Assembly (NCBI RefSeq): GCF_003429565.1
Contig: NZ_QUAK01000027.1
Location: 23,433 to 87,432 of the forward strand
DNA length: 64,000 nt
Source: Streptomyces triticagri
Lineage (GTDB): Bacteria; Actinomycetota; Actinomycetes; Streptomycetales; Streptomycetaceae
Direction: 5' to 3'
Positions 26,726 through 35,683 of the stretch are shown here, in pieces. The first letter of the stretch is position 1, and each line of letters begins with the position of its first letter. The notes beneath the pieces are model-generated. The model was not told the DNA's origin, searched no databases, and worked only from the letters and a program-made list of their open reading frames with translations. The position numbers and the translations under genes were made by a program.

Positions 26726-27906
26726 CGGCGTCCCTTCGGAAGGCCGAGCAGCCGCTCGGCGACGATGTCGCGCTGAATCTCGTTCGTACCGGCGTAGACG
26801 GGTCCGGCGAGCGAGAAGGTGTAGCCCTCGGCCCAGGCGCCGCCGTCCGGTGCGTCGGGCGCACCGTCGGAGAGTTCACCGAGCGGGCCGAGCACATCGA
26901 GCGCCGCCTCGTGCAGCGCGATGTCCAGCTCGGACCAGAAGATCTTGTTCAGACTCGACGAGGCACCCGATGCGCGACCGCCCGTATCCACGCCGGCGGC
27001 GAGCGCCGACACCCCTGCGTACGCGAAGAGTTGATAGGCGCGCGCCCCGATCACCGCGTCCGCGACCCGGTCGCGCAGCGCCGAGTCCGCCGGGTCCGCG
27101 TGCTGCCGCCACAGTGCGGTCAGCCGCTCGGCCGCGGCCGTGAACCGGCCGGGGCTGCGCAGGGTGAGCCCGCGCTCGTCGCCCGCGGTGCTCATCGCCA
27201 CCCGCCAGCCCTGGTGCGGCTCGCCGATCACATCCTCGTCCGGTACGAACACCTCGTCGAGGAAGAGTTCCGCGAAGGCCGGCTTGCCGTCCAGTCGTCC
27301 GATCGGCCGCACCGTCACGCCCTCCGCGTCCAGCGGGAACATCAGATACGTCAGGCCCCGGTGCGGCCGGTCCGCGCCCGGATCGCTGCGGAAGAGGCCG
27401 AACGCCCGGTCCGCGAACGCCGCCCGCGACGACCACGTCTTCTGCCCGCTGATCCGCCAACCGCCCTCGGCCCGCACCGCGGTGGAGGTCAGCGAGGCCA
27501 GATCCGACCCCGCCTCCGGCTCCGACCAGGCCTGCGCCCAGATCACCTCGCCGCTCGCCATCGGCGGCAGGATCCGGGCGCACTGCTGCGCACTGCCGTG
27601 CTCCAGCAGGGTCGGCGCGAGCAGACTGATGCCGTTCTGGCTGACCCGGCCGGGCGCGCCCGCCGCGTAGTACTCCTCCTCGAAGATCAGCCAGTGCAGC
27701 AGCGGGACACCCCGGCCGCCGTACTCCTCGGGCCAGGAGACCACCGACCAGCGGTCCGCGGACAGCGTCCGCTCCCACTCCCGGTGCGCGGCGAAACCCT
27801 CCGCGGTCTCCAGGGACGGCAGCGGGACGTCCGGTACATGGGTGGCCAGCCAGTCGCGCACCTCGGCGCGGAAGGCGTCGTCGGCGGGTGTGAAGTCGAG
27901 GTCCAT
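26722..27906 (-). CDS. fadE31: Acyl-CoA dehydrogenase, FadE31-like
   Basis: 394 residues from ATG 27906, a normal full length. Conserved WPEEYGGRG near residue 60, SEPEAGSDLASL near 130 and YAGTNEIQRDIVAERLLGLP at the C-terminus. First gene of the minus-strand operon facing fadE30 across a KstR2-type operator. In mycobacteria FadE31 belongs to the set that desaturates CoA thioesters late in cholesterol ring C/D degradation and can pair with FadE32/FadE33. Family certain; precise substrate inferred. Confidence 0.87.
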   Translation of the reverse strand: MDLDFTPADDAFRAEVRDWLATHVPDVPLPSLETAEGFAAHREWERTLSADRWSVVSWPEEYGGRGVPLLHWLIFEEEYYAAGAPGRVSQNGISLLAPTLLEHGSAQQCARILPPMASGEVIWAQAWSEPEAGSDLASLTSTAVRAEGGWRISGQKTWSSRAAFADRAFGLFRSDPGADRPHRGLTYLMFPLDAEGVTVRPIGRLDGKPAFAELFLDEVFVPDEDVIGEPHQGWRVAMSTAGDERGLTLRSPGRFTAAAERLTALWRQHADPADSALRDRVADAVIGARAYQLFAYAGVSALAAGVDTGGRASGASSSLNKIFWSELDIALHEAALDVLGPLGELSDGAPDAPDGGAWAEGYTFSLAGPVYAGTNEIQRDIVAERLLGLPKGRR

Positions 27907-28004
27907 CAGGCACCTGTCCGCTGCTCGTCGTGGTGCGCGGCTGCGGTGCGCGTGCGGCTGTGTGTGCGGGCGCGGGTGTGGGCCGTCGGCATCGCCACTC
28001 CTTC

Positions 28005-28021
28005 CCTAACAAGTGTTTGGT
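28005..28021. promoter_or_regulatory. KstR2-type operator between fadE31 and fadE30
   Basis: CCTAACAAGTGTTTGGT, whose complement ACCAAACACTTGTTAGG fits the published KstR2 motif AnCAAGnnCTTGnT at all but one fixed position. It lies 17 bases before the fadE30 start and about 100 bases before the fadE31 start. A matching site with one base difference occurs at 35583-35599. TAGATTAA just downstream may be the -10 of the fadE30 promoter. Confidence 0.82.
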
Positions 28022-28037
28022 AGATTAACGTACTGCC

Positions 28038-29234
28038 ATGAGCAGCGTCGAGGAGTTCCGCGCCGAGATCCGTGACTGGCTCGCCACCCACCTCACCGGT
28101 GAGTTCGCGGTCCTGCGGGGCCGCGGCGGCCCGGGCCGTGAGCACGAGGCGTATCCCGAACGCCTCGCCTGGGAACGGCACTTGGCCGCCGAGGGCTGGA
28201 CGTGCATCGGCTGGCCCGAGGAGTACGGCGGCCGGGGCGCCACACTCGAGCAGCAGGTCGCCTTCCACGAGGAATACGCCCTCGCGCGCGCCCCTGCCCG
28301 GGTCAACCACATCGGGGAGCAGCTGCTCGGCCCGACCCTCATCGCGTTCGGCACCCCCGAGCAGCGTGCCCGCTTCCTGCCGCCGATCGCCGCGGTCGAG
28401 GAACTCTGGTGCCAGGGCTACAGCGAACCGGACGCCGGATCCGACCTGGCGAACATCCGCACCAGGGCCGAGCTCACCGGCGGCGGGGCGGACGGCGACT
28501 GGTCCGTCACCGGCCAGAAGACCTGGACCTCGCTTGCCCACGAGGCCGACTGGTGCTTCGTGGTGGCCCGCACCGACCCCGCATCCCGGCGCCACCACGG
28601 GCTCTCGTACCTCCTGGTGCCGCTCGACCAGCCGGGCGTCGAGGTGCGGCCGATCACCCAGCTGACCGGGACATCCGAGTTCAACGAGGTCTTCTTCGAC
28701 GGGGCGCGCACCGCGGCCGGGAACATCGTCGGCGCGCCCGGCGACGGCTGGCAGGTGGCCATGGCCACTCTCGGCTTCGAGCGCGGCGTCTCCACACTCG
28801 GCCAACAGGTGGGCTTCCGGCAGGAGTTGGAAGCCCTGATCGCGCTCGCCAGGAGCAACGGCGCGGCGGACGACCCGCTGATCCGCGACCGCCTCGCACG
28901 CGCCTGGGCCGGCCTGGAGACCATCCGCGCCAACGCGCTGCGGATGCTCGACGGTGTCGCCGCCGGCGCACCGGGCCCCGAGGCCTCCATCGGCAAGATC
29001 TTCTGGGCCACCTGGCACCGCGAACTCGGCGAACTCGCCATGGACGTGTGCGGCGCGGGCGGCATGCTGGTGCCGAGTGGGGCACCGGCGGCCGGCGAGC
29101 CCTACGACCTCGACGACTGGCAGCGGCTCTATCTCTTCTCCCGCGCCGACACCATCTACGCCGGGTCGAACGAGATCCAGCGCACGATCATCGCCGAGCG
29201 CGTCCTCGGCCTGCCCAAGGAGGCCCGCCCGTGA
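28038..29234 (+). CDS. fadE30: Acyl-CoA dehydrogenase, FadE30-like
   Basis: 398 residues from ATG 28038. It has no clear ribosome site, and the operator is only 17 bases upstream, so the mRNA may be nearly leaderless. Motifs: WPEEYGGRG, SEPDAGSDLANIRT, QKTWTSLAHEADWCF, and C-terminal YAGSNEIQRTIIAERVLGLPKE. FadE30 is the dehydrogenase that opens beta-oxidation of the propionate side chain of HIP-CoA. First gene of fadE30-ipdF-kstR2-fadA6, the order also seen around kstR2 in mycobacteria and rhodococci. Confidence 0.88.
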   Translation: MSSVEEFRAEIRDWLATHLTGEFAVLRGRGGPGREHEAYPERLAWERHLAAEGWTCIGWPEEYGGRGATLEQQVAFHEEYALARAPARVNHIGEQLLGPTLIAFGTPEQRARFLPPIAAVEELWCQGYSEPDAGSDLANIRTRAELTGGGADGDWSVTGQKTWTSLAHEADWCFVVARTDPASRRHHGLSYLLVPLDQPGVEVRPITQLTGTSEFNEVFFDGARTAAGNIVGAPGDGWQVAMATLGFERGVSTLGQQVGFRQELEALIALARSNGAADDPLIRDRLARAWAGLETIRANALRMLDGVAAGAPGPEASIGKIFWATWHRELGELAMDVCGAGGMLVPSGAPAAGEPYDLDDWQRLYLFSRADTIYAGSNEIQRTIIAERVLGLPKEARP

Positions 29235-30019
29235 CCGGAAAGCCCCCGCCCTATGTGCAGGGACACGGACTGCTCGCCGGACGGACGGCCGTCGTCACCG
29301 CCGCGGCCGGCGCCGGGATCGGCGGCGCCACCGCGCGGAAGCTTCTGGAGGAGGGCGCCCGGGTGGTGATCGGTGACGCGCACGCGCGGCGCCTCGGGGA
29401 GAGCGTCGTCGCCCTGGCCGGTGAGTTCGGTGCGGACCAGGTCGCCGGACTGCCCTGCGACGTCACCGACGAGGAGCAGATCGACGCGCTCCTCGCGCTC
29501 GCGGTCCGGCGCCACGGCGGACTCGACCTGGTGGTCAACAACGCCGGTCTTGGCGGCACTTCGGACCTCGTGGAGATGACCGACGACGCCTGGAACAAGG
29601 TCGTGGACGTCACCCTCGGCGGCACCTTCCGCTGCACCCGCGCCGCCCTGCGCATCCTCAAGGAGCAGGACACCGGCGGGGTCATCGTCAACAACGCCTC
29701 GGTGATCGGCTGGCGCGCCCAGCGCGGCCAGTCCCACTACGCCGCAGCCAAGGCCGGGGTGATGGCCCTGACCCGCTGCTCGGCCCTGGAGGCGGCGGAC
29801 TACGGCGTACGGATCAACGCGGTCGCCCCGAGCCTCGCCATGCACCCCCACCTGGTGAAGGTCACCACCCCCGAACTGCTCGCCGAACTCACCGAGGGCG
29901 AGGCCTTCGGCCGATACGCCGAACCCTGGGAGATCGCCAATGTCATCGTCTTCCTGGCCAGCGACTACTCTTCGTACCTCACCGGCGAGACGGTCTCCGT
30001 CAGCAGCCAGCGGGCCTAG
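29231..30019 (+). CDS. ipdF: SDR-family oxidoreductase, IpdF-like
   Basis: 262 residues from GTG 29231 overlapping the fadE30 stop (GTGA). A short-chain dehydrogenase with cofactor loop TAAAGAGIGGATARKL, NNAGLGG, NNASVIGWRAQ with the catalytic serine and HYAAAKAGVMAL with Tyr-x3-Lys. Length and position directly after fadE30 match mycobacterial Rv3559c/IpdF, which acts on hydroxylated HIP or HIC-CoA intermediates. Assignment rests on context plus fold; the catalytic residues are all present. Confidence 0.82.
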   Translation: MTGKPPPYVQGHGLLAGRTAVVTAAAGAGIGGATARKLLEEGARVVIGDAHARRLGESVVALAGEFGADQVAGLPCDVTDEEQIDALLALAVRRHGGLDLVVNNAGLGGTSDLVEMTDDAWNKVVDVTLGGTFRCTRAALRILKEQDTGGVIVNNASVIGWRAQRGQSHYAAAKAGVMALTRCSALEAADYGVRINAVAPSLAMHPHLVKVTTPELLAELTEGEAFGRYAEPWEIANVIVFLASDYSSYLTGETVSVSSQRA

Positions 30020-30022
30020 ACG

Positions 30023-30610
30023 GTGCGTCCCTCGCCCGAGCGCCACGGTCAACTCCTGGCCACCGCGGCCGAGGTGTTCGCCGCCGAGGGCTACGACGCG
30101 ACGACGGTGCGGCGGATCGCGGATGCGGCCGGGATGCTCGCGGGCAGCCTCTACTACCACTTCGACTCCAAGGAGGCGATGCTGGACGAGATCCTCTCGG
30201 GCTTCCTGGACGAGCTGCGGGAGGGCTACGACGCCGTACTGGCCGCCGCTCTCGGGCCGCGCGAGACCCTCGAGGCGCTGGTCACCGAGTCCTTCCGGGA
30301 GATCGACCGGCACCGCGCCGCGGTCGCCATCTACCAGAAGGAGTCCCGGCAGCTGGCGGCACAGCCCCGCTTCCGCCATCTCGCCGACACCCAGGTGCAC
30401 TTCGAGCAGGCCTGGCTCGGCACCCTGGAACGCGGCGTCGCCGACGGGGTGTTCAGGGACGACCTGGACATCCGCCTCACCTACCGCTTCGTACGCGACA
30501 CGGTGTGGGTGGCGGCCTCCTGGTACCGGCCGGGCGGACTGCACAGGCCGGAGGAGATCGCCCGCCAGTACCTCTCCGTGGTGCTCGAAGGCATAGCCGT
30601 ACCTCGATGA
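30023..30610 (+). CDS. kstR2: TetR-family repressor of CD-ring steroid catabolism, KstR2-like
   Basis: 195 residues from GTG 30023, three bases after the ipdF stop. HTH segment TTVRRIADAAGMLAGSLYYHFDSKEAMLDEIL; the MLAGSLYYHFDSKE helix is typical of KstR2. M. tuberculosis KstR2 is about 200 residues and responds to HIP-CoA. It is embedded between ipdF and fadA6, and two sites matching its known motif occur in the two divergent promoter regions of the cluster, so it should control all four transcripts. Confidence 0.87.
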   Translation: MRPSPERHGQLLATAAEVFAAEGYDATTVRRIADAAGMLAGSLYYHFDSKEAMLDEILSGFLDELREGYDAVLAAALGPRETLEALVTESFREIDRHRAAVAIYQKESRQLAAQPRFRHLADTQVHFEQAWLGTLERGVADGVFRDDLDIRLTYRFVRDTVWVAASWYRPGGLHRPEEIARQYLSVVLEGIAVPR

Positions 30611-30668
30611 AGACCGCCGTACCCCGGTGAACCCCCAAGCGAACGACCGACACCCCCAAGGAGCAGTC

Positions 30669-31826
<1,158 letters not shown>

Positions 31827-31842
31827 ACGGCGACCGGTGAAG

Positions 31843-31870
31843 GGGGCGGTCGGGTTTCTCCGGCCGCCCC
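31843..31870 (+). terminator. Terminator hairpin after fadA6
   Basis: GGGGCGGTCGG (31843-31853), loop GTTTCT, CCGGCCGCCCC (31860-31870): an 11-base stem with one wobble. Its 3-prime arm merges into a 17-base tandem repeat. Confidence 0.65.
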
Positions 31871-31932
31871 TGTGATCCAGACGCCCCTGTGATCCAGACG
31901 CCCCTGTGATCCAGACGCCCCTGTGATCCGGC
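31865..31932. repeat. Four-copy 17-base tandem repeat in a convergent gap
   Basis: CGCCCCTGTGATCCAGA repeats at 31865, 31882, 31899 and 31916, the last copy ending CGGC instead of CAGA. The first copy starts inside the 3-prime arm of the fadA6 terminator. Non-coding, between convergent fadA6 and ipdC. Confidence 0.9.
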
Positions 31933-31973
31933 CGGCCATGTGAGTCGTCGTCGTACGTGCGAGTCCCGCCCTG

Positions 31974-33074
31974 TCACCGCGGCAGCGACTTCGGCAGCGA
32001 CTTCGGCAGCGACTTCGGCAGCGACTTCAGGGTCGCGTGCGCCTCCGCCATCACCCGGTCCACCAGCTCGGCGCAGGACGGCAGATCGTCGATCAGGCCC
32101 GCGACCTGACCCGACGCCATCACGCCACGATCCGTACGGCCGTCCACCATCGAGGACTTCAGCATCATCGGGGTGTTCGCGGCGAGCAGCACCTGGCTCC
32201 AGGTGAGCTCCTTGCCGTGTTTCATGGCCAGGCCGTCGCGGACCAGAGTGGCCCAACTCGCCCCGGACTCCTTCTTGAACGCCGCCGCGTGCCCGACCGC
32301 CCGCAGCAGCGCCGCGGCCCGCCCGGACCGCTCGAGGGCGTCGACGAGCTCCGTACGCAGCATCCGGTGCGGCAGCCCGTCCACCCGGGTGGTCACCGTG
32401 ACGTCCTTGACCGCGGCCGCCAGATACTTCGCCTTCACCGCGTCCGGCACCGTGCTGTCCGAGGTGAGCAGGAATCGGGTGCCCATGGCGATCCCCGCGG
32501 CCCCGTACGACAGAGCGGCCACCAGGCCCCGCCCGTCGTGGAAGCCACCGGCCGCCACCACGGGGATGTCCACCGCGTCCACGACCTGCGGCAGCAGCAC
32601 CGTGGTGGCCACCTCACCGGTGTGCCCGCCGCCCTCACCGCCCTGCACAAGCACCGCGTCCGCACCCCAGGCGGCCACCTTCTCGGCATGCCGACGGGCC
32701 CCGACGGACGGGATGACCACCACCCCGGCGTCCTTGAGGCGCCCGATCAGCGCCTCGGACGGGGCGAGGGCGAAGGACGCCACCCGCACCCCCTCCGCGA
32801 TGATCACATCGACCCGTTCGCCCGCGTCCCCGGCATCGGCCCGCAGATTCACCCCGAACGGCGCGTCCGTACGGGACTTGACCTCCCGTACCGCCGCGCG
32901 CAGTTGCTCCACCGACATGGTGGCCGAGGCGAGGATGCCGAGCGCGCCCGCGTTCGCCGATGCGGAGACCAGCCGCGGGCCCGCCACCCAGCCCATCCCG
33001 GTCTGCACGATCGGACACCGCACCCCGGTCAGCTCGGTGAGCGGCGTCCCGATGGCGGCCGGCCCGCCGCTCAC
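31974..33074 (-). CDS. ipdC: Nitronate monooxygenase-family flavoprotein, IpdC-like
   Basis: 366 residues; start GTG 33074 overlaps the ipdB stop (GTGA). A 2-nitropropane-dioxygenase-type TIM barrel: PIVQTGMGWVAGPRLVSASANAGALG at the N-terminus, GVNLRAD, then VLVQGGEGGGHTGE and PVVAAGGFHDGRGLVAAL with the FMN phosphate site, and GTRFLLTSD. In the CD-ring pathway IpdC is the flavin enzyme that introduces unsaturation in an HIC-CoA intermediate before ring D opening. The C-terminus has four SLP(K/R) units coded by a 12-base tandem repeat (about 31977-32026), not expected in the family. Confidence 0.86.
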   Translation of the reverse strand: MSGGPAAIGTPLTELTGVRCPIVQTGMGWVAGPRLVSASANAGALGILASATMSVEQLRAAVREVKSRTDAPFGVNLRADAGDAGERVDVIIAEGVRVASFALAPSEALIGRLKDAGVVVIPSVGARRHAEKVAAWGADAVLVQGGEGGGHTGEVATTVLLPQVVDAVDIPVVAAGGFHDGRGLVAALSYGAAGIAMGTRFLLTSDSTVPDAVKAKYLAAAVKDVTVTTRVDGLPHRMLRTELVDALERSGRAAALLRAVGHAAAFKKESGASWATLVRDGLAMKHGKELTWSQVLLAANTPMMLKSSMVDGRTDRGVMASGQVAGLIDDLPSCAELVDRVMAEAHATLKSLPKSLPKSLPKSLPR

Positions 33075-33868
33075 GCCGGCACCTCGCGCTCGCGCAGCCC
33101 TTTCGGGTCCACCACCTCGCGGATCAGGCGGAGTTCGACGTCCGTGGGCTGCCGGGTGTACGGCACCTCTTCCGGTACGACGAGGGCGAACCCGGTGGCC
33201 TCGGTGACCTGTTGGACGCTGACGCCCGGGTGCAGCGACCTGAGCCGCATGGTGCGGTCCGGTGTCTCGAAGTCGAACACCCCCAGATTGCTGATGACTT
33301 CGGGAATCCGGTGGTAGCGCATGGCGGAAGGGCCCGCCTCGGCCGCCCGGTCGTGACCCACCCCGCTGACCATGTCCACCCGATCGACGAAGACCCGGGA
33401 CGAATGCCGCGGCACCCAGTAACTCGTCGGATTGTTCAGGGTGTTGACCGGTGCGCCGCGCACACCGAGCAGCTGCCGGGTGGGGCGCTCCCAGGGGCCG
33501 ATGCAGGAGATGTTCTGATTGCCGTGCCGGTCGATCTGGCTCGCGCCCATCATCACGTGCCGCCGCCCGGTCGCGGTGAGCGCCAGATGCTGCCGGAACG
33601 GCAGCCAGCCCTCCACCGCGTCCGGCCGCTGCCCCACCGCGGGCACATCGGCCATCAACAGCGCCTCACCGTCGGTCAGCAGCAGCTCCGGCGAGAACGT
33701 CAGCCGGGCCAGTCGCGCCCCGATCGTCGGCACCGTCCCCATCGGGCTCGCCAGCACCTCGCCCGCGTTCCGCCAGGCCTCCGCGCAGGCCACCACGCAG
33801 TACTCGGCACGCGTCACGGTGGAGGCGCCGGTGCTGCCGGACGGAGTTGCGGTCCCGTACGCGCTCAT
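33071..33868 (-). CDS. ipdB: CoA-transferase-family hydrolase beta subunit, IpdB-like
   Basis: 265 residues from ATG 33868, overlapping the ipdA stop (ATGA). Class I CoA-transferase beta fold: TRAEYCVVACAEAWRNAGEVLASPMGTVPTIGARLA, then GASQIDRHGNQNISCIG and SGVGHDRAAEAG. IpdAB looks like a CoA transferase but hydrolyses the C ring of COCHEA-CoA, so this subunit acts with the IpdA partner as a heterodimer. M. tuberculosis IpdB is about 250 residues. Assignment strongly backed by the echA20-ipdA-ipdB-ipdC order. Confidence 0.9.
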   Translation of the reverse strand: MSAYGTATPSGSTGASTVTRAEYCVVACAEAWRNAGEVLASPMGTVPTIGARLARLTFSPELLLTDGEALLMADVPAVGQRPDAVEGWLPFRQHLALTATGRRHVMMGASQIDRHGNQNISCIGPWERPTRQLLGVRGAPVNTLNNPTSYWVPRHSSRVFVDRVDMVSGVGHDRAAEAGPSAMRYHRIPEVISNLGVFDFETPDRTMRLRSLHPGVSVQQVTEATGFALVVPEEVPYTRQPTDVELRLIREVVDPKGLREREVPA

Positions 33869-34785
33869 GCCGCATCGCCCTTCTTGGCGGACTGCTCCTG
33901 GTGGAACGCGGCGACGGCGGCCTGATAGGCGGCCTCGTCCCCGGACAGGAACCGCTCGCGGAACGCCGGCCAGGCCTCCGGGTCGCGGGCGGCGGCCACA
34001 TAGGCGCGTTGGAAGGCCTCGTCCCGGTCGTGGTCGGGGGCGCAGGAGGTGAAGTGTGCGCCGTGCGGCGTCTCCACCACCCCGTGCACGAACAGCCGCT
34101 TCACGAGCAGCGTCTGCGGCCCGTGCTCCTTGAGCAGGTCCGCCGTCTCCACCACCTGTTCGCAGGACACATACGCCTGCTCCGCCGCCTCGCAGAACAG
34201 ATCGTCGAAGTACGGGTCGGGGCCCAGGTACTGGCCGTTGCCGTACGGGTCGGCGCGGTTGAGGTGCACCAGGGCGGCGTCGAGGCGCAGCGCCTTCGCG
34301 GCCACCAGCTCCTCGCCGTCCTCGTACGGTGAAGTGACCGTGCGCAGCGAGGGGTTGACCCTCAGCACGTCCGAGCCGAGGCCGGCCCGTACCGGCATGA
34401 ACGGCAGCCGGTGCGCGCCCGCGGTGAGGCCCCACATGAACATCGCCTCGTCCAGCTCCACGAACTCGAAGTCCCCGCGCTGCCGGGCCGCGGTGAAGTG
34501 CGGCTCCAGCGGCACCGAGTCCAGCGTCGCGAAGGCGGCGACCAGCTTCCGTATCTTCCCGGCGGCCGCGAGCAGTCCGACGTCGGGGCCGCCGTACGAC
34601 ACCACGGTCAGATCGGTGACGTCGGACCGCAACAGCGCCCTGACCAGGGCCATCGGCTTGCGCCGCGACCCCCAGCCGCCGATGCCGACCGTCATGCCGC
34701 TCTCGATGCGGCCGGCGACCTCCTCGGCCGTCATGATCTTGGTGCTCCGGTCCTGGCCTCGGTCCTGGTCTCGGTCCTGGGTCAC
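33865..34785 (-). CDS. ipdA: CoA-transferase-family hydrolase alpha subunit, IpdA-like
   Basis: 306 residues from GTG 34785, which has AGGAG eight bases upstream and overlaps the echA20 stop (GTGA). After a short N-terminal run of QDR repeats the protein reads SGMTVGIGGWGSRRKPMAL and SDVTDLTVVSYGGPDVGLL, a pattern I recognise from mycobacterial IpdA. FVELDEAMFMWGL carries the conserved glutamate expected for catalysis, and AHFTSCAPDHDRDEAFQRAY is the usual C-terminal segment. Acts with IpdB to open ring C of COCHEA-CoA. Confidence 0.92.
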   Translation of the reverse strand: MTQDRDQDRGQDRSTKIMTAEEVAGRIESGMTVGIGGWGSRRKPMALVRALLRSDVTDLTVVSYGGPDVGLLAAAGKIRKLVAAFATLDSVPLEPHFTAARQRGDFEFVELDEAMFMWGLTAGAHRLPFMPVRAGLGSDVLRVNPSLRTVTSPYEDGEELVAAKALRLDAALVHLNRADPYGNGQYLGPDPYFDDLFCEAAEQAYVSCEQVVETADLLKEHGPQTLLVKRLFVHGVVETPHGAHFTSCAPDHDRDEAFQRAYVAAARDPEAWPAFRERFLSGDEAAYQAAVAAFHQEQSAKKGDAA

Positions 34786-35561
34786 GTCTGCTGCTCCTTG
34801 TCCGCGTCCGCCTTGTCGGTCTTGTCGGTGCCGAAGGTGTCGCGCACCCGGTCGGCGACGCCGCTGAGGTTGGCCTCGAAGGTGAAGCCCTGCTCGAAGC
34901 GGTAGCTGCGGCGTACGTCCACGGGGTCGATGCCGTTGATGGCGGCCTTGGCGAGCCGGATCAGGGTGCCGTCCTTGGCGGCGATCTCCCGCGCCAACTC
35001 CAGTGCCGAGGCGCGCAGGTGAGCGGCCGGAACCACCTGCCACACCGAGCCGTGCCGGTGCAGTTCGGCGGCCGTCGCGGTGCGCGAGGTGTAGTAGAGG
35101 GCGCGCATCAGGTGCTGCGGCACCAGACGGGCGAGGTGGGTGGCGGCGCCGAGCGCCCCGCGGTCCAGCTCGGGCAGTCCGAAGGTCGCGTCCTCGGCGG
35201 CGACGATCGCATCCGCGTTCCCGGCCAGGCCGATTCCGCCGCCGAGGCAGTGGCCCTGCACCGCCGCGACCACCGGGACCGCGCACTCGTACACCGCGGC
35301 GAAGGCCTCGTAGCAGCCGCGGTTGGCACCGATCAGGGCCTGGTGGCCGCTGTCGCGCTGCAGCTCCTTGATGTCGACGCCCGCGTTGAACCCGCGGCCC
35401 TCCGCGGCGAGCACCACACAGCGCACCTCCGCATCGGCGCCCGCTTCCCGGACCGCTTCGGCCAGGTCGTACCAGCCCTGTACGGGAAGGGCGTTGACCG
35501 GGGGGAAGGCCACGGTGACGAGGGCGATGCCGTCGTCCGGGACGGAGGTGGAGACACCCAT
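34782..35561 (-). CDS. echA20: Enoyl-CoA hydratase-family ring hydrolase, EchA20-like
   Basis: 259 residues from ATG 35561. Crotonase fold: AAEGRGFNAGVDIKEL and QGHCLGGGIGLAGNADAIVAAEDATFGLPELDRG, with the two oxyanion-hole glycine regions intact. EchA20 opens ring D of HIEC-CoA by hydrolysis in the steroid CD-ring pathway. It leads the echA20-ipdA-ipdB-ipdC operon and a KstR2-type operator sits 22 bases upstream; an ATG inside that operator (35591) is in frame but is unlikely to be the start. The Asp/Lys-rich C-terminal tail (GTDKTDKADADKEQQ) is variable. Confidence 0.9.
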   Translation of the reverse strand: MGVSTSVPDDGIALVTVAFPPVNALPVQGWYDLAEAVREAGADAEVRCVVLAAEGRGFNAGVDIKELQRDSGHQALIGANRGCYEAFAAVYECAVPVVAAVQGHCLGGGIGLAGNADAIVAAEDATFGLPELDRGALGAATHLARLVPQHLMRALYYTSRTATAAELHRHGSVWQVVPAAHLRASALELAREIAAKDGTLIRLAKAAINGIDPVDVRRSYRFEQGFTFEANLSGVADRVRDTFGTDKTDKADADKEQQT

Positions 35562-35582
35562 GAGCAAATCAGCTACCTTTCC

Positions 35583-35599
35583 ACCAAACATTTGTTAGG
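35583..35599. promoter_or_regulatory. KstR2-type operator between echA20 and the divergent SDR gene
   Basis: ACCAAACATTTGTTAGG, the reverse complement of CCTAACAAATGTTTGGT. It differs by one base from the site at 28005-28021. It lies 22 bases upstream of the echA20 start and 84 bases upstream of the SDR start at 35684. Confidence 0.82.
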
Positions 35600-35683
35600 T
35601 GCGAAGGTAGCAGCGAACGGAGCGAGGCGGGAGTGCCTCCACCCACCCACCGGACCCGCCCCACCACCGAAGGGACCTCTCTC

